A DNA stretch of 11,739 nucleotides from Euperipatoides rowelli (lineage: Eukaryota; Onychophora; Udeonychophora; Euonychophora; Peripatopsidae). The notes beneath the pieces were generated by a model. It saw nothing but the letters and a program-made list of their open reading frames with translations. It ran no database searches and had not been told where the DNA came from. The position numbers and the translations under genes are program-made. Every line of letters begins with the position of its first letter. Position 1 is the first letter of the stretch. Where the stretch lies: NCBI GenBank assembly GCA_003024985.2, contig PXIH01S0009725.1. One strand, written 5' to 3'. Positions 9,731 to 11,739 of the stretch are shown piece after piece.

Positions 9731-9758
9731 TTACTCAAATTACAAAGTTTTTGAGTAA
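9731..9758. repeat. Inverted repeat with 9-bp arms
   Basis: TTACTCAAA at 9731-9739 and TTTGAGTAA at 9750-9758 are perfect reverse complements around a 10-base loop. It lies 22 bp before the larger palindrome. Confidence 0.85.
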
Positions 9759-9780
9759 ATAAATTATTACAACTTAAGAA

Positions 9781-9807
9781 TATGATAATGTACTGTACAT
9801 TATCATA
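9781..9807. repeat. 27-bp perfect palindrome
   Basis: TATGATAATGTAC at 9781-9793 is followed by a single T and its exact reverse complement at 9795-9807. Two such foldbacks in under 80 bp, followed by a T run, suggest a small element remnant or cruciform-prone site. Its function is unknown. Confidence 0.95.
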
Positions 9808-9815
9808 AAAAGCCA

Positions 9816-9837
9816 TTTTTTTTTTTTTTTTTTTTTT
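9816..9837 (+). repeat. 22-T homopolymer run
   Basis: An uninterrupted T run. On the minus strand it is a poly-A tract and could be the tail of a minus-strand retroposon, but no recognisable body lies on the expected side. Confidence 0.95.
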
Positions 9838-9990
9838 AAATTTTCAACATAACATTGATGGTGGAATGACTACTACTAGGAATATTTAGAAACCTATTCA
9901 TATCCAAACAACCTGTACAAGATGACTGAGATTATTTTTTCTTTTTTTTTCTGCTTTTTTTCTAAAATGAGAGCCTATTAAAAATAAATG

Positions 9991-10034
9991 GTATATTTTA
10001 TATATACATTTATATATACTTTATATACAGTATA
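9991..10034. repeat. TA-rich simple repeat
   Basis: Repeated TATATA tracts with C interruptions (tatatacattta and similar). Confidence 0.7.
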
Positions 10035-10142
10035 AATCCCCTCCCCAAAAAGTTAAGATTTTACAAAAAAAAATAATAGGTTATTAAAAAAAATAGAAAT
10101 GAGAAGGCTCTATCCTATGACTTTTCTCAGAGTGCCAATTTT

Positions 10143-10159
10143 TGCTAAAGCCAGCCCTG
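10143..10159 (-). mobile_element. Inverted hAT-like terminus, partner of 7699
   Basis: On the minus strand it reads CAGGGCTGGCTTTAGCA, which matches the sequence at 7699-7715 in 14 of 17 bases, in inverted orientation and 2.46 kb away. The flanking octamers differ. It may be the other end of an old element that has captured or lost interior sequence, or an unrelated solo end of the same family. Confidence 0.45.
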
Positions 10160-10543
10160 TAGCCTAAAAATTTAATGAAGTATGAAAAAAATTCTAAGCA
10201 AAGTTCAGTAAAATGTAGTTAGTCTTTGTTTCATAATAATTTAACAGCTTAGACTTGCGATTTAAATAAAAGATTCATCATAAGTACCCTGTATAATATG
10301 TCAAAGCTGTTATACCATTTACTATATACAATGTTTATGAATAAACAATTTGTTCTTTAAAAATGTATTTTTCCCTTCCTTTAGTTTTTTAGTGGTATAA
10401 ATTGTTCCACATATTAATGCTAGACAAGCTAATAGAGTAATTAATCATTTCTTTAGATCATCTCTACCATTCAATAAATAAAATAACAAAAATAAAAACA
10501 TTTTTACAACCTGCTTCAAGATTGATTATTTACTTCCAATATC

Positions 10544-11270
10544 TCAGCAGTGACTGGCATTTTTCAACAGTTCTGCCATGCTACTTACAGTACTTTGATT
10601 ACTCTCCAGCTGCAGACTTTCCGCTGGACTTGTTCCTCGATCACTGTCATCACTACACATGTGAAAATCATCCTCTGCTAAAGTTATAACCACACTAACA
10701 TCAGGATTAATTGGAGTTGAAACATTAGACATAGTGTTTGTAGGTGATGGAGTTAACAAATCGGAAAAAGATTCATTACTACCAATAGTAGTAGTTTCTT
10801 GTCTATAATCCATAGATTTTTTTCTTAATGATTTTGGCGAATAAAGAATAAAATCTGAAGCTTTTGCTGGTACTTCTGAAAAAGTAATTTCATTTTCTAG
10901 TTTAGCAGATTGTAATAGTTCATGCAGTTTTGAAGAATGTACGTTTAACTCGGGATTTTCACTTTCATGACTTTTTACAGTTCTAAGACTGTGTAAACTT
11001 CCTAAAACTCCTTTACTAGCACTTATTTTAGGAGATGGCAAAGACTCTGTGATAACTCTGTTGAAAACTTTAGAACCATGAAATTCTAACAGTGCTTTTG
11101 TTCCATGGCCACCATCAGGAATTTTTAATGTATCTAATCCTTTAAACATTTCTTGTGAACTGAAGTTATAAATTGGTGTTGAAGCTGGACTTATGTAGTT
11201 GTTGTTCATCTTTTCTTCTTCGTAAATTGTTTGCATTTGTGGAACAAATTCCATGTCATCGGGCTCAATA
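10544..11270 (-). CDS. Terminal coding exon of an unrecognised serine-rich protein
   Basis: A minus-strand frame is open for about 242 codons and ends with TGA at 10546-10544. It is bounded upstream by a strong acceptor, a 13-base T tract then TAG, just before 11270. It therefore most likely starts inside a gene (one base completes a split codon) and continues IEPDDMEF. The methionine at 11254 is probably internal, though a start there (236 residues) cannot be excluded. The protein has about 16% serine, no membrane segment or signal peptide, and eight Ser/Thr-Pro sites (for example S22, T26, S74, S139, T168, S170, T180 and S209 counted from that Met). It has a basic LRKKS patch near 143-147, an acidic AEDDF segment at 193-197 and a DDSD near 202-205. 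This looks like a disordered, phosphorylatable C-terminal tail. I do not recognise the family and assign no function. It converges on the HINT-family gene. Confidence 0.8.
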
Positions 11271-11551
11271 CTAAAAAAAAAAAAATGAAGTCACAGGAAA
11301 TTGACAATTTTAAAGTATTAAAAAATTGTAATCTAAATCAAAAATCTTTGTCTTAAGTGATATATATTAGCCAACTGAAATACATTTGAAATATTTTAAA
11401 ACTATTTATGATTAATTACTAAATTGGTTTTATTGCTTAATTGAAATTAATACAAACGTATTACATGCTATTACTAACAGCCATCATCAGATAGCTGAAA
11501 GTATATAAATTGTGTGATAGGCCTAAACGAAACAAGAGCTCATAGTCTAGA
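11271..11551. other. Intron of the minus-strand gene, AT-rich
   Basis: It begins at the acceptor tract of the serine-rich exon. Read on both strands, it shows no further exon. The presumed donor and the preceding exon lie beyond the window. Confidence 0.6.
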
Positions 11552-11739
11552 CAGCGTTTCCCAATTGGTGTTCCCCGGAACCCTGGGCTTCCACGAGACA
11601 AAATCAAGGGTTCCGTGAAAAAATGATTAAGTTAAAAATATTGTCAATAAAGCTAAATAATTACATTTTTTTTTCTAGAATAAATGTCTAAATTATCAAA
11701 ATTCCATAAATAATACTAATATTGTTTAAAATTTGATTA
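11552..11739 (+). mobile_element. hAT-like transposon end, incomplete at window edge
   Basis: It starts CAGCGTTTCCCAATTGG, a hAT-type terminal motif. A sub-terminal GC-rich segment follows in which CGGAACCCT (11576-11584) is exactly complementary to AGGGTTCCG (11607-11615). The sharp composition change from AT-rich flank supports a 5' boundary near 11552. The opposite end is not in the window, so the element is either longer than the visible 188 bp or truncated. No transposase coding is visible. The inner extent is uncertain after about 11640. Confidence 0.55.

Larger units (their letters stand above)
9250..10543. other. AT-rich region between candidate exon and minus-strand gene
   Basis: It holds the two palindromes at 9731-9807, a 22-T run at 9816-9837, a TA-rich simple repeat at about 9991-10034, the inverted hAT-like end at 10143-10159, and presumably the 3' UTR of the minus-strand gene on its right side. 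No coding frame is supported. Confidence 0.6.

Overview
This is a strongly AT-rich, intron-containing stretch of animal nuclear DNA, most likely from an invertebrate. It has short exons with GT-AG borders, long AT-rich introns and intergenic DNA, a Helitron, hAT-type transposon ends and a tRNA-derived retroposon head. I cannot name the species. There is nothing prokaryotic here.

Layout. From the left end to about 5.2 kb lies the 3' part of a plus-strand gene of the HINT family (histidine triad nucleotide-binding protein, HINT1/HINT2). Its last three coding exons are at 983-1087, 4816-4888 and 5074-5165. They join in frame across two introns (3,728 and 185 bp) into 89 residues that end in the family's His-x-His-x-His motif and C-terminal tail. 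The first coding exon, about 37 codons, must lie upstream of the window. The long intron carries a compact non-autonomous Helitron at 4211-4602 with both diagnostic ends.

From 5.2 to 7.7 kb I see only AT-rich intergenic or 3'-flanking DNA. From 7.7 to 10.2 kb is a repeat-rich accessory block. It holds a decayed hAT-like terminus beside an 11-G run (7699 onward), a tRNA-derived SINE head (8236-8317), and two diverged ~112-bp direct repeats (8355-8466 and 8661-8774) around a GC-richer, hairpin-rich module. It also holds a possible small plus-strand exon (9125-9249), two neighbouring palindromes (9731-9807), a 22-T run, and an inverted partner of the hAT-like terminus ending at 10159.

The right end carries the terminal coding exon of a minus-strand gene (11270-10544). 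It encodes a serine-rich, probably disordered C-terminal tail of a protein I do not recognise. A second hAT-like transposon end starts at 11552 and runs to or past the window edge.

The two genes converge. Nothing shows that they work together, and the rest is best explained as intron, intergenic DNA and transposon debris. No convincing new multi-gene system is present. The most distinctive unexplained structure is the repeat-flanked folded module at 8355-8774 next to the SINE head.
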